Shown piece by piece: positions 7,807 to 15,221 of a stretch of DNA of 43,785 bases. Origin of the DNA: Cyclobacteriaceae bacterium (GTDB taxonomy: Bacteria; Bacteroidota; Bacteroidia; Cytophagales; Cyclobacteriaceae). The position numbers and the translations under genes were made by a program. Under the pieces are notes generated by a model. It was given only the letters and a program-made list of their open reading frames with translations, did no database searches and was not told the DNA's origin. Every line of letters starts with the position of its first letter. The stretch's first letter is position 1. Location: the NCBI GenBank assembly GCA_022841475.1, contig JALHRJ010000036.1, positions 1 through 43,785 of the forward strand. Reading direction: 5' to 3'.

Positions 7807-8514
7807 CTACAACCGCAGAAAATCATCCATTGTATAAATCCCTTTCTTTCCGGCCAGCCACTCTGCCACCAGCACCGCACCCACGGCAAAACCCTCGCGC
7901 GAATGAGCTGTGTGAGTAATTTCAAGATCATCAATAGTTGATTGATACTTGACCACATGAGTTCCTGGTGCCGGATCAACGCGGAAAGAGGTAATAACGA
8001 GGGCATCAGGCTTTTCGGTTGCACCAAGGACCCATTCTTTTTTTCTTTCGAGATTCTTAATTACACCTTGAGCCAGGCTAATAGCGGTGCCACTCGGGGC
8101 ATCCTTCTTTTGGGTATGATGTGTTTCGTCAATGCTTACGTAGTATTGCGGATACCGATTCATGATGCGGGCGAGAAACTCATTCAACTTAAAAAAAACA
8201 TTTACGCCCAAACTGAAATTCGATGAGTGTAAAAGCGTTCCGTTTTTTGCGCGGCAATACGCTTCTACATCTTGCTGGTGTTGCACCCAACCCGTGGTGC
8301 CACACACAACGGGAATTCCTTTATCGATACAAGTTTTAAGATTGTTTACAACGGCTTCGGGTTGGGTAAATTCAATGGCGACATCAGCAGGTTGATTAAA
8401 GTCAGCAAGCCGATCGCCTACATCAATGCGTCCAACAATCTCATGCCCATGATTGAGTGCTATCGTCTCAATGGTTTTACCCATCTTTCCATACCCAATT
8501 AATAATATCCTCAT
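7807..8514 (-). CDS. dapB: 4-hydroxy-tetrahydrodipicolinate reductase
   Basis: This 235-residue enzyme reduces the dipicolinate precursor with NAD(P)H in the lysine/diaminopimelate pathway. The nucleotide-binding motif GYGKMG is at residues 7-12, VCGTTGW at about 70-76, and the catalytic centre HHTQKKDAPSGTA at 132-144 with His132/His133 and Lys137. The length is slightly short of the E. coli enzyme (273), as in other Bacteroidota. The start is the ATG at 8512-8514 (MRILLIGYG). The upstream in-frame extension only translates the heptamer repeat at 8519-8588 and is rejected. It belongs to the operon between DUF5683 and lepB. Confidence 0.96.
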   Translation of the reverse strand: MRILLIGYGKMGKTIETIALNHGHEIVGRIDVGDRLADFNQPADVAIEFTQPEAVVNNLKTCIDKGIPVVCGTTGWVQHQQDVEAYCRAKNGTLLHSSNFSLGVNVFFKLNEFLARIMNRYPQYYVSIDETHHTQKKDAPSGTAISLAQGVIKNLERKKEWVLGATEKPDALVITSFRVDPAPGTHVVKYQSTIDDLEITHTAHSREGFAVGAVLVAEWLAGKKGIYTMDDFLRL

Positions 8515-8518
8515 AACT

Positions 8519-8588
8519 AAATTCCCAATTCCCAATTCCCAATTCCTAATTCCCAATCTCCCAATACCCAATACCCAATACCCAATTC
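8519..8588. repeat. Heptamer-type repeat filling the DUF5683-dapB spacer
   Basis: About ten imperfect copies of a 7-bp unit (aattccc, aattcct, aataccc on the plus strand; gggaatt in the mRNA) occupy the complete gap between the DUF5683 stop and the dapB start. In the transcript the sequence is a run of GGGAAT/AGGAAT units directly upstream of the dapB start. It is related to the repeats at 13059-13086, 33267-33330 and 42871-42919. Confidence 0.85.
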
Positions 8589-9185
8589 CTAAAACCTAAT
8601 CCTCAATGCCACCCCCGTATTCCTCCCAACGAGCAAATCATTTTCCATCATCGGCTCCAGTCGCACCTGCAACTTCGGATTCAAATCAAATTCCTTGAGG
8701 TGTGCATCCACATGAGCATCTACCATCTGCAGGATATAAAAAAATCCTGTAAGGATTATAAGAAAATCCCGCTCGCGTCTGGTTCTGTCAACAAGGGTGC
8801 GCAATTGATCTTCGGTTAACCGACTCGGGCTTAACCCACCATTACGAGGATCATTGATCAAACCAAAAAGTTCTTCTTTGTATCGAAGGTAATTATCCTG
8901 ATGAAAATTGATTCCATACACGAAACCTGCAAACCCACCATAGACAAGGGGCATTTTCCAGTATTTCTTATTATAAAACTGTCCTGCACCCGGCATCACC
9001 GCAGCGTAAAGCATCGCTTTGCGCGGATCGTATCTTTTTGCATAGGATTCAATGGGCTCCACAGGCCGTGAGTCTTGCGAAAGCGTATCTGCTAAATTGC
9101 CTCGGGGTATAGTGTCGTTGGTTATTTCTTGCGCGCTGCAGAAATGAATCGAGAACAGAAGAATGCCCAGCAGGACTCCACGCAT
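8589..9185 (-). CDS. DUF5683-family membrane protein
   Basis: The 198-residue product has a signal peptide (MRGVLLGILLFSIHFCSAQ), a variable linker, then AMLYAAVMPGAGQFYNKKYWK followed by VYGGFAGFVYGINFH, and a second hydrophobic helix LIILTGFFYILQMVDAHVDAHL. These are hallmarks of DUF5683, a Bacteroidota family typically encoded next to parB and dapB. The function is unknown; it probably sits in the envelope. It begins 1 bp upstream of the parB stop codon end, so it is tightly coupled to the operon. Confidence 0.88.
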   Translation of the reverse strand: MRGVLLGILLFSIHFCSAQEITNDTIPRGNLADTLSQDSRPVEPIESYAKRYDPRKAMLYAAVMPGAGQFYNKKYWKMPLVYGGFAGFVYGINFHQDNYLRYKEELFGLINDPRNGGLSPSRLTEDQLRTLVDRTRRERDFLIILTGFFYILQMVDAHVDAHLKEFDLNPKLQVRLEPMMENDLLVGRNTGVALRIRF

Positions 9186-9186
9186 G

Positions 9187-10086
9187 TCAGATTTTTAAAA
9201 TCTCAAGAATACGATTAAGGTCTTCTACGGATAAAAAAGGAATGCGGATGTCTCCCTTCTTACCGTCACTCTTTACACTAACTTTCGTGCCAAAGTGCGA
9301 TGATAATTTTGATTGCAACTGACTGATTTCTTTGGCGGGTGATGTGGGTGAATTTGTCGAAGCGTCTTTACTACCGGCCAATAGCTGTCGGGCCAGTTCC
9401 TCAACTTTTCTAACCGAAAGATCTTCGCTTAGGATTTTCTTAAAAATATAAAGTTGTGAATCTGGATTTTCTACGTTGATAATAGCGCGTGCATGCCCCA
9501 TAGAGATTCGGTTATCCCGCACGGCAATTTGAATATCGGGTGGAAGTTTCAAGAGTCGTAGGTAATTCGTGATGGTAGACCTGTTTTTTCCTACACGGTC
9601 GCCCAACTCTTCTTGCTTGAGATTACATTCGCTGATCAAACGTTGATAACTTAATGAGATCTCTATCGGATTAAGATTTTCACGCTGAATATTTTCAATC
9701 AAAGCCATCTCCAGCATCTGCTGGTCGTTGGCCGTTCGCACATAAGCTGGCACATGGGTTAACCCGGCTAACTTCGAAGCCTGAAATCTGCGCTCACCGG
9801 AAATCAACTGATATTGGTTTCGTGCAAGTTTCCGTACCGTAATAGGTTGAATGATACCGTGTACTTTTATCGACTCGGCCAATTCATTCAACGCCTCTTT
9901 ATCAAAATGTTGGCGGGGCTGAAACGGATTGGTTTCTATTTCAGAAAGCGGAATTTCGTTGATGGAATCATTAGTGGTTTTGTGTGAGCCCACGGGCGTG
10001 GTTACATCCACATCCAACTTTTGTTCATCAGGCGTATCGCCCAACAAGGCACTCAATCCCCGGCCCAATGCTTTCTTCTTGCTCAT
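9187..10086 (-). CDS. parB: Chromosome-partitioning protein ParB
   Basis: This 299-residue protein is the centromere-binding, CTP-hydrolysing clamp of the ParABS system. It starts [17 protein letters not shown], the ParA-stimulating N-terminus. The ParB/Spo0J core follows: [31 protein letters not shown] and the CTP-binding [12 protein letters not shown] (about residues 108-130). A helix-turn-helix is at about 160-185 ([20 protein letters not shown]). A C-terminal dimerisation segment closes the protein. It overlaps the parA stop by 4 bp. No perfect parS palindrome was found in the window. Confidence 0.97.
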   Translation of the reverse strand: MSKKKALGRGLSALLGDTPDEQKLDVDVTTPVGSHKTTNDSINEIPLSEIETNPFQPRQHFDKEALNELAESIKVHGIIQPITVRKLARNQYQLISGERRFQASKLAGLTHVPAYVRTANDQQMLEMALIENIQRENLNPIEISLSYQRLISECNLKQEELGDRVGKNRSTITNYLRLLKLPPDIQIAVRDNRISMGHARAIINVENPDSQLYIFKKILSEDLSVRKVEELARQLLAGSKDASTNSPTSPAKEISQLQSKLSSHFGTKVSVKSDGKKGDIRIPFLSVEDLNRILEILKI

Positions 10087-10856
10087 TTGATGATTCCGTT
10101 TTTGTCCAGAATTTCATGCGCCAGGTTCAGGTAACTGATGGCTCCTTTGCTCTCGGCATCATGCACAATCACGGGCAATCCAAAACTGGGCGATTCGCTG
10201 AGTTTTACATTGCGCGGAATAATTGTTTTAAAGGCTATGCTCTTAAAGTGCGTGCGTACTTCCTCTACTACCTGGTTGCCTAACGAGGTACGTGAATCAT
10301 AAAGTGTAAGTAGAATGCCTTCAATCTCGAGGTTTGGATTCAACCGCGTTTGAATAATTTTTATAGTGTTGAGAAGTTTGCCTAAACCTTCCAGGGCAAA
10401 ATATTCACATTGAACAGGAATCATCACTGAGTCTGCAGCCGTTAATGAATTAATGGTGATTAAACCCAGCGAAGGCGAACAATCGATGATAATAAAATCA
10501 TAAAGGTCTTTCACCTTGGCAAGCGCGGCCTTCATTTTTTCCTCGCGATGTTCAATGTTCACCATTTCGACCTCGGCACCTACCAAATCAATGTGCGAAG
10601 GCAGGATATCTAAAAATTTCAGCTCATTTTTTACGATAGCATCAAGCGGATTTACCCCATCCACCATACACTCATAAATTCCTTTTTTTACTTCTTTCGG
10701 ATTAATGCCCAAACCGGAAGTTGAATTGGCCTGTGGGTCGGCATCCACCAGCAGGGTTTTACACTCAAGCACCGCCAGGCTGGCCGCCAGATTGATCGCT
10801 GTCGTAGTTTTACCTACACCTCCTTTTTGATTCGCAATAGCGATTATTTTACCCAT
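10083..10856 (-). CDS. parA: Chromosome-partitioning ATPase ParA
   Basis: This 257-residue P-loop ATPase moves ParB-bound origins. The deviant Walker A motif [15 protein letters not shown] is at residues 9-23, followed by [16 protein letters not shown] (Walker A'/switch region), [15 protein letters not shown] (Walker B), and a C-terminal [14 protein letters not shown] stretch. The length and order are typical of chromosomal ParA/Soj. It heads a minus-strand operon with parB, DUF5683, dapB and lepB. A promoter with an overlapping hairpin terminator lies directly upstream. Confidence 0.98.
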   Translation of the reverse strand: MGKIIAIANQKGGVGKTTTAINLAASLAVLECKTLLVDADPQANSTSGLGINPKEVKKGIYECMVDGVNPLDAIVKNELKFLDILPSHIDLVGAEVEMVNIEHREEKMKAALAKVKDLYDFIIIDCSPSLGLITINSLTAADSVMIPVQCEYFALEGLGKLLNTIKIIQTRLNPNLEIEGILLTLYDSRTSLGNQVVEEVRTHFKSIAFKTIIPRNVKLSESPSFGLPVIVHDAESKGAISYLNLAHEILDKNGIIK

Positions 10857-10882
10857 CGTTAGGTTTCTGTGGTTGTTCAGTT

Positions 10883-10912
10883 AAAAAAATAACCCCGACT
10901 TCAATCGGGGCT
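10883..10912 (-). terminator. Rho-independent terminator-like hairpin at the parA promoter
   Basis: On the minus strand AGCCCCGA (10905-10912) pairs with TCGGGGTT (10891-10898) over a 6-nt loop, giving an 8-bp stem with one G-U pair. It is followed by an A and a run of seven T (10883-10889). The hairpin begins 1 bp after the -7 box of the parA promoter, so the predicted parA transcript would start inside the left arm and not contain the whole stem. Read-through from yidC would contain it entirely. Confidence 0.7.
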
Positions 10913-10913
10913 A

Positions 10914-10944
10914 CAAATATAGGCGAATGTGCCAATTAGCCAAT
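10914..10944 (-). promoter_or_regulatory. Promoter of the parA-parB-DUF5683-dapB-lepB operon
   Basis: On the minus strand the -7 box TATATTTG (10914-10921) matches TANNTTTG exactly. ATTG (10941-10944) stands as the -33 element with a 19-bp spacer counted from TTG. The predicted start is near 10907-10910 and the parA ATG is at 10854-10856, so the leader is about 50 nt. Confidence 0.7.
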
Positions 10945-10976
10945 GTGTGCTGCTTACCAGCTAGTTACATCTTTTA

Positions 10977-11250
10977 TCTGCCGGAGCTATTAGCGAAGGC
11001 GGATATATCTGCCGATTTATCTGCCGACTTGTCTACCGAAGCATTAGCGTAGGTAGAAGCTTTTAGCGCAGGCAGAAGTTTTAACGTAGGCAGACATTCA
11101 ACTTACAAACTTTCCGCCTTTAAGTTTATCTGCCGGAGTTTTAACGAAGGCAGACTTTCTACTTTTAACTTTTAAGTTTTTCTGCCGATTTTTCTGCCGA
11201 TTTATCTGCCGAAGCTTTTAGCGGAGGCAGAAGCTTTTAGCGCAGGCAGA
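10977..11250. repeat. Array of simple and nested tctgcc/ggcaga palindromes
   Basis: Four palindromic elements share the arms tctgcc and ggcaga. Two are simple hairpins (10977-11003, with a ggcgga right arm, and 11129-11154). Two are nested. The element at 11008-11094 has three left arms (11008, 11020, 11032) and three right arms (11052, 11071, 11089). The element at 11181-11250 has three left arms (11181, 11193, 11205) and two right arms (11226, 11245). Left arms recur every 12 bp, right arms every 18-19 bp. In the first nested element the innermost pair is tctacc/ggtaga, a compensated change. The array lies between the 3' end of yidC and the parA promoter and touches the yidC stop codon. Confidence 0.85.
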
Positions 11251-13047
11251 CTACTTCTTCTTCCCCGACTTCCTCGCTTCCTCACTCGCTTTCATAGCCT
11301 GTTCAAGTTTGCTCATAAAGCTCGACTTCTTGCCCGTGCCACCACCGGCCAGCATCTTCTTTTTGTGATCGTCCATCACCGCTTTAATCTTATCTTCATC
11401 CACAAATCGTTTGATGATCGCCTGCTGGGCAAATGTCACTAGGTTGGATACGAAATAGTAAAAACTCAAACCCGCGGAGAACGTATTCAGCACGAACATA
11501 AAAATCACCGGCATCACATAGCCCATGGATTTCATGGGACCTTGCACCGAGGTTAATTGGTTATTTTGCCAGGTGTAAATCAGCGTGGAGGCTGTCATCA
11601 ACAACACAAATAAACTCACGTGACTGCCATAAAAAGGTATCTCGAAAGGTAACATGACAATGGAATCATAGGTGGAAAGATCCTCCGCCCACAAAAACGC
11701 TTTCTGCCTCAACTCAATAGAAACCGGAAAGAAATAAAACATAGCAAATAAAATCGGCATCTGCAGCAACAACGGAATACAGCCGCTGAAGGGATTAACC
11801 CCCGCCTGCTGATATAACTTCATCTGGTCCTGCTGATTCTGGGTCATGTTATCGCCATTCTTTTCTTTAATCAGATCCAATTCAGGTTTCAGTAATTTCA
11901 TTTTTGCCATACCCAGATACGACTTGTAGGAGAGGGGCAGCAAAATGATTTTCACAAACAGCACCAGCAACACGATGATAAGTCCATAGTTGACGATGTA
12001 GTTCTCCAGAAACTTGAAAATCGGAATGATCACAAACTTGTTGATCCACAGCATGGGCGGCCAGCCGAGGTCCAGGTTTCGTGAGAAGCCATCCGTGATA
12101 TCGGGCAGGATTTCGTAATCATTGGGTCCGAAGAAATAGGTAAACGATGCTTTTTTTGAAGACACATCTTCAAGAGGAATAAACAGTTCAAGGTCTGCTT
12201 CTTTCACCGTTACGGGATCGTTAACATTCGCGAATATTTTTACATCACCACCCGAAAAAGAATTTTTGGCAATGATCGCAGAGATAAAAAACTTCTGTCG
12301 GATGGAGACCCACTTGAGTGGCGTACCCAACGTTTCCGTTTCAAGATCATTGGAGGTCTGTGAAAGATTGTCGAAATCTCCATTGACATCGTAATAGTTG
12401 ATGGTGGTTTTCGTGCGACTATCCGCTATGGCTTTTTCCTGTAACGGAATAGCATCGTGCCAGCGATAGGTAAGATTTTTTCCACCCAAGGTGATTCCAG
12501 ACGTTTGAATCTGATATCCGATCTGATACCCCGAAGGCGGAATAGAATAAATATGTTTTACAAAACCAGATTCGCTGACCCTGGCAGTAAAAGTGATCAG
12601 CGTAGTGTCTTGTTTCTTTGAGGTAGCAGCAGAGTAATATAAGTTATAGAGATCAATTTCTTTTCCCTCGTACGTCCCAATCAACGAAAACCTATTATTG
12701 TCTCCTTGCGCAAGATAGAGCGGAGTCTGTAAATAGGTTTTAAAATTCTTGAGTTCTACTTCACGAATGCGCCCTTGATTGGAAAGTTGAATTTTTAAAT
12801 CAGCATTCTCCACAGTGGTTAGTTCTTCACTGCCGGTAAGTAAAGAGCCAAGGCTGCCATAGTTTTGAAACACAAGGCTGTCGGGCTTACGATTGGCTGT
12901 GGACGCCAGACTATCCGTTTGAGTGACTGGGCTGGTAACCTGGGCCGGGGCTGCTTCCGGTGGCGCAGGGTTTGGGGCCAGAAAATTAAAATAAACTAAA
13001 AGCAATACCGCAATGAGTGTAAGTCCTATAGCCGAATTTCTATCCAT
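11251..13047 (-). CDS. yidC: Membrane protein insertase YidC
   Basis: This 598-residue insertase places and folds proteins in the inner membrane with or without SecYEG. An N-terminal helix (residues about 5-24, SAIGLTLIAVLLLVYFNFLA) leads to a large periplasmic beta domain (about 50-330) and then the conserved 60KD core (about 350-550). That core includes LPLSYKSYLGMAKMKLLKPE, QAGVNPFSGCIPLLLQMPI and LSFYYFVSNLVTFAQQAIIK. The tail is lysine-rich (KKSSFMSK, SGKKK), as in forms that contact ribosomes. It follows pyrG on the same strand with a 127-bp repeat-filled spacer and no visible promoter, so co-transcription is likely. Confidence 0.97.
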   Translation of the reverse strand: MDRNSAIGLTLIAVLLLVYFNFLAPNPAPPEAAPAQVTSPVTQTDSLASTANRKPDSLVFQNYGSLGSLLTGSEELTTVENADLKIQLSNQGRIREVELKNFKTYLQTPLYLAQGDNNRFSLIGTYEGKEIDLYNLYYSAATSKKQDTTLITFTARVSESGFVKHIYSIPPSGYQIGYQIQTSGITLGGKNLTYRWHDAIPLQEKAIADSRTKTTINYYDVNGDFDNLSQTSNDLETETLGTPLKWVSIRQKFFISAIIAKNSFSGGDVKIFANVNDPVTVKEADLELFIPLEDVSSKKASFTYFFGPNDYEILPDITDGFSRNLDLGWPPMLWINKFVIIPIFKFLENYIVNYGLIIVLLVLFVKIILLPLSYKSYLGMAKMKLLKPELDLIKEKNGDNMTQNQQDQMKLYQQAGVNPFSGCIPLLLQMPILFAMFYFFPVSIELRQKAFLWAEDLSTYDSIVMLPFEIPFYGSHVSLFVLLMTASTLIYTWQNNQLTSVQGPMKSMGYVMPVIFMFVLNTFSAGLSFYYFVSNLVTFAQQAIIKRFVDEDKIKAVMDDHKKKMLAGGGTGKKSSFMSKLEQAMKASEEARKSGKKK

Positions 13048-13058
13048 GATTGTTCTTT

Positions 13059-13086
13059 ATTCCTAATTCCTAATTCCTAATTCCTA
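13059..13086. repeat. Four perfect heptamer copies upstream of yidC
   Basis: Four perfect tandem copies of attccta (TAGGAAT in the mRNA sense) lie 11 bp upstream of the yidC start codon. The rest of the pyrG-yidC spacer (13087-13174) is A+T-rich and repeats AAGCTTTA/TAAAAGCG-like words in both orientations. No gene and no clear promoter are seen there. Confidence 0.85.
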
Positions 13087-13174
13087 TTGCCTTCGCTTCA
13101 CTTTAAGCTTTTCTGCTTTTCGCTTTTAACTATAAATTTTAAGCTTTACGCTTTTAACTTAAAGCTTCCCACTT

Positions 13175-14794
13175 TTACGCCTTCATCTTCCCATTATTCA
13201 TCGCAGCCTCAACAAACTTCACAAACAAGGGGTGAGGATTGAGTACCGTGCTTTTCAATTCCGGATGAAACTGTACACCCACAAACCAGGGATGATCTTT
13301 TAGTTCCACAATTTCAACCAGTCCGGTTTCAGGATTTGTTCCCGAAGCCTTCATTCCTGCTTCCTCAATCTGATCCAGGTATTTATTGTTGAACTCAAAC
13401 CGGTGTCGATGGCGCTCCTGAATAGTACTGTCGCCATAGATCTGAAAAGCCCTCGTACCTTTTTTGATTTTACATGTATAAGCTCCCAACCGCATAGTGC
13501 CCCCCTTGTTGGTAATTTTCTTTTGTTCCTCCATCATATCAATAACGGGGTGTTTGGTTTTAGGATTCAGCTCCGTAGTGCTTGCATCGGCAAGATGTAA
13601 CACATGCCGGGCGAACTCCACTACGGCACATTGCATCCCTAAGCAAATCCCCAAAAAGGGAATCTTATTTTCGCGCACGTATTGAATGGCCTGAATCTTA
13701 CCTTCCAGACCGCGCTCTCCAAAACCCGGAGCCACAAGCACACCATCGAGTGCACCCAGGATATTTGCAACCGTATCTTTATGAATGTCTTCCGAGGAAA
13801 TCCATTTCAAATTAACCTTGCAATCATTTTGAGCCCCGGCATGAATAAAGGCCTCGGCAATGGATTTATAGGCATCCGGTAACGAAACATATTTGCCCAC
13901 CAGGCCAATGGTAACTTCATTGATCGGATTCTTGAGCTTGCCTAAAAATATTTTCCATTGCTCCAGGTCAGGCTCCTGCTTGGGCGTAACTTTCAATTTA
14001 GACATTACCCGTTCGTCCAGCTTTTCTTTGCGCATCAGCATGGGTACGTCATAGATCGTATCCGCATCGATGGCTTCAATAACCGAGTTCAGGTTAACGT
14101 TGCAGAACAACGCGAGCTTTTTCCGGATCTCCATGGAAAGCGGATGCTCTGTGCGACAAACTAAAATATCAGGTTGAATGCCGTAGGAGAGGAGTTCTTT
14201 AACGGAGTGTTGTGTGGGTTTGGTCTTGAGTTCCTTAGCCGCACTTAAATACGGGATCAGTGTTAAGTGAATCACCAATGCATTGTTTGACCCGAGGTCC
14301 CACCGCACCTGGCGAACGGCTTCTACAAAGGGTAATGATTCAATGTCACCCACCGAGCCACCGATCTCGGTAATAATAAAGTCATACTTGCCACTTTCAC
14401 CCAACAGGAAAATGTTGCGCTTGATTTCATCGGTGATGTGCGGAACCACTTGTACGGTCTTGCCGAGGTATTCACCTTTCCGTTCTTTAGTGATAACATT
14501 ATTATAAATGCGACCGGTAGTAATATTATTGGCCTGCGAGGTCGGCACATTTAAGAAACGCTCATAGTGTCCTAGGTCGAGGTCCGTTTCAGCCCCGTCA
14601 TCAGTTACGTAACATTCCCCATGTTCATAGGGGTTCAGGGTTCCCGGATCAATATTGATATAGGGATCAAACTTCTGAATGGTGACCGAAAAGCCCCTGG
14701 CCTGTAACAACTTACCGAGCGAAGCGGAGATAATGCCCTTACCCAACGAGGAAGTAACACCACCGGTAACGAAGATATATTTAGCTGTAGACAT
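13175..14794 (-). CDS. pyrG: CTP synthase
   Basis: This 539-residue enzyme makes CTP from UTP, ATP and glutamine. The N-terminal amidoligase domain starts [17 protein letters not shown] and includes [20 protein letters not shown] and [10 protein letters not shown]. The C-terminal class I glutaminase domain has the nucleophile in FLGICLGMQ and the His/Glu pair in QFHPELKS. The length is that of the family. The ATG at 14792-14794 (MSTAKYIF) is preferred to an upstream in-frame ATG because the promoter boxes lie inside that longer version. It is probably the first gene of a pyrG-yidC unit. Confidence 0.98.
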   Translation of the reverse strand: MSTAKYIFVTGGVTSSLGKGIISASLGKLLQARGFSVTIQKFDPYINIDPGTLNPYEHGECYVTDDGAETDLDLGHYERFLNVPTSQANNITTGRIYNNVITKERKGEYLGKTVQVVPHITDEIKRNIFLLGESGKYDFIITEIGGSVGDIESLPFVEAVRQVRWDLGSNNALVIHLTLIPYLSAAKELKTKPTQHSVKELLSYGIQPDILVCRTEHPLSMEIRKKLALFCNVNLNSVIEAIDADTIYDVPMLMRKEKLDERVMSKLKVTPKQEPDLEQWKIFLGKLKNPINEVTIGLVGKYVSLPDAYKSIAEAFIHAGAQNDCKVNLKWISSEDIHKDTVANILGALDGVLVAPGFGERGLEGKIQAIQYVRENKIPFLGICLGMQCAVVEFARHVLHLADASTTELNPKTKHPVIDMMEEQKKITNKGGTMRLGAYTCKIKKGTRAFQIYGDSTIQERHRHRFEFNNKYLDQIEEAGMKASGTNPETGLVEIVELKDHPWFVGVQFHPELKSTVLNPHPLFVKFVEAAMNNGKMKA

Positions 14795-14816
14795 CCCAGA
14801 CCTGAAATTTTGGTCG

Positions 14817-14846
14817 CAAAGGTAAGTATTTGCCCTCGCCCTCAAA
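14817..14846 (-). promoter_or_regulatory. Bacteroidota-type promoter of pyrG
   Basis: On the minus strand TTTG (14843-14846) is followed after 18 bp by TACCTTTG (14817-14824), a full match to the TTTG/TANNTTTG pattern. The predicted start is near 14810, giving a leader of about 15 nt before the ATG at 14794. Confidence 0.75.
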
Positions 14847-15221
14847 CCCCGTAGTTTCAGAATTATAAAAGAAATGAGGAAACCTGCGGTCCGCTTTCTT
14901 CCATTTCGTTGTCATCGCGGCCCGAGAGCCGCGATCCGGTTATACAGAATTTGGTGTCTATAGGCAGTCCGTTCCCAGATTGCCGCGCTGGAGCAGCGGT
15001 CCGACCGCTGAATGCCGCGCAATAGAAGCGGTCAGACCGCTCTGTGAAACGACCTTAATCGCCACCTTTACACCGACTATCTCATTGGTAATCCACTCCG
15101 CAACCGTAGGATATTTCGTTTTTGATGATTTTATCAATAAGTTTGAGGACTACGTGTATTATTTTTAAAAGGTTACAATTTCTTTACTTACCGGATACAG
15201 GTATTGACTCAAAGTATATCC
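14847..15221. other. Non-coding region with perfect palindromes upstream of the giant adhesin gene
   Basis: No gene is supported in this 375-bp gap. It holds three perfect palindromic elements. One is atcgcggc/gccgcgat (14914-14935, 6-nt loop). The others are two near-identical copies of agcggtc-N-gaccgct (14995-15009 with N=c; 15027-15041 with N=a). The downstream 150 bp are A+T-rich and carry a -7-like TAAGTTTG (15138-15145, plus strand) about 77 bp before the adhesin ATG. The only TTTG upstream (15121-15124) is at a poor 13-bp spacing, so the adhesin promoter is uncertain. Confidence 0.6.

Noticed and set aside
8515..8571. N-terminal extension of DapB
   Set aside because: The extra residues are a translation of the heptamer repeat; the dinucleotide-binding motif starts at MRILLIGYG.
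9187..10856. A parS site next to parA/parB
   Set aside because: No TGTTTCACGTGAAACA-like palindrome was found by eye in the window; a weaker site cannot be excluded.
10977..11250. Insertion-sequence remnant or REP-associated transposase
   Set aside because: There is no transposase fragment, no target-site duplication and no coding potential in or near the palindromes.
15204..15221. TTG start for the giant adhesin six codons upstream
   Set aside because: The ATG at 15222 directly precedes the basic start of the signal peptide; the extra residues TQSIS add nothing to it.
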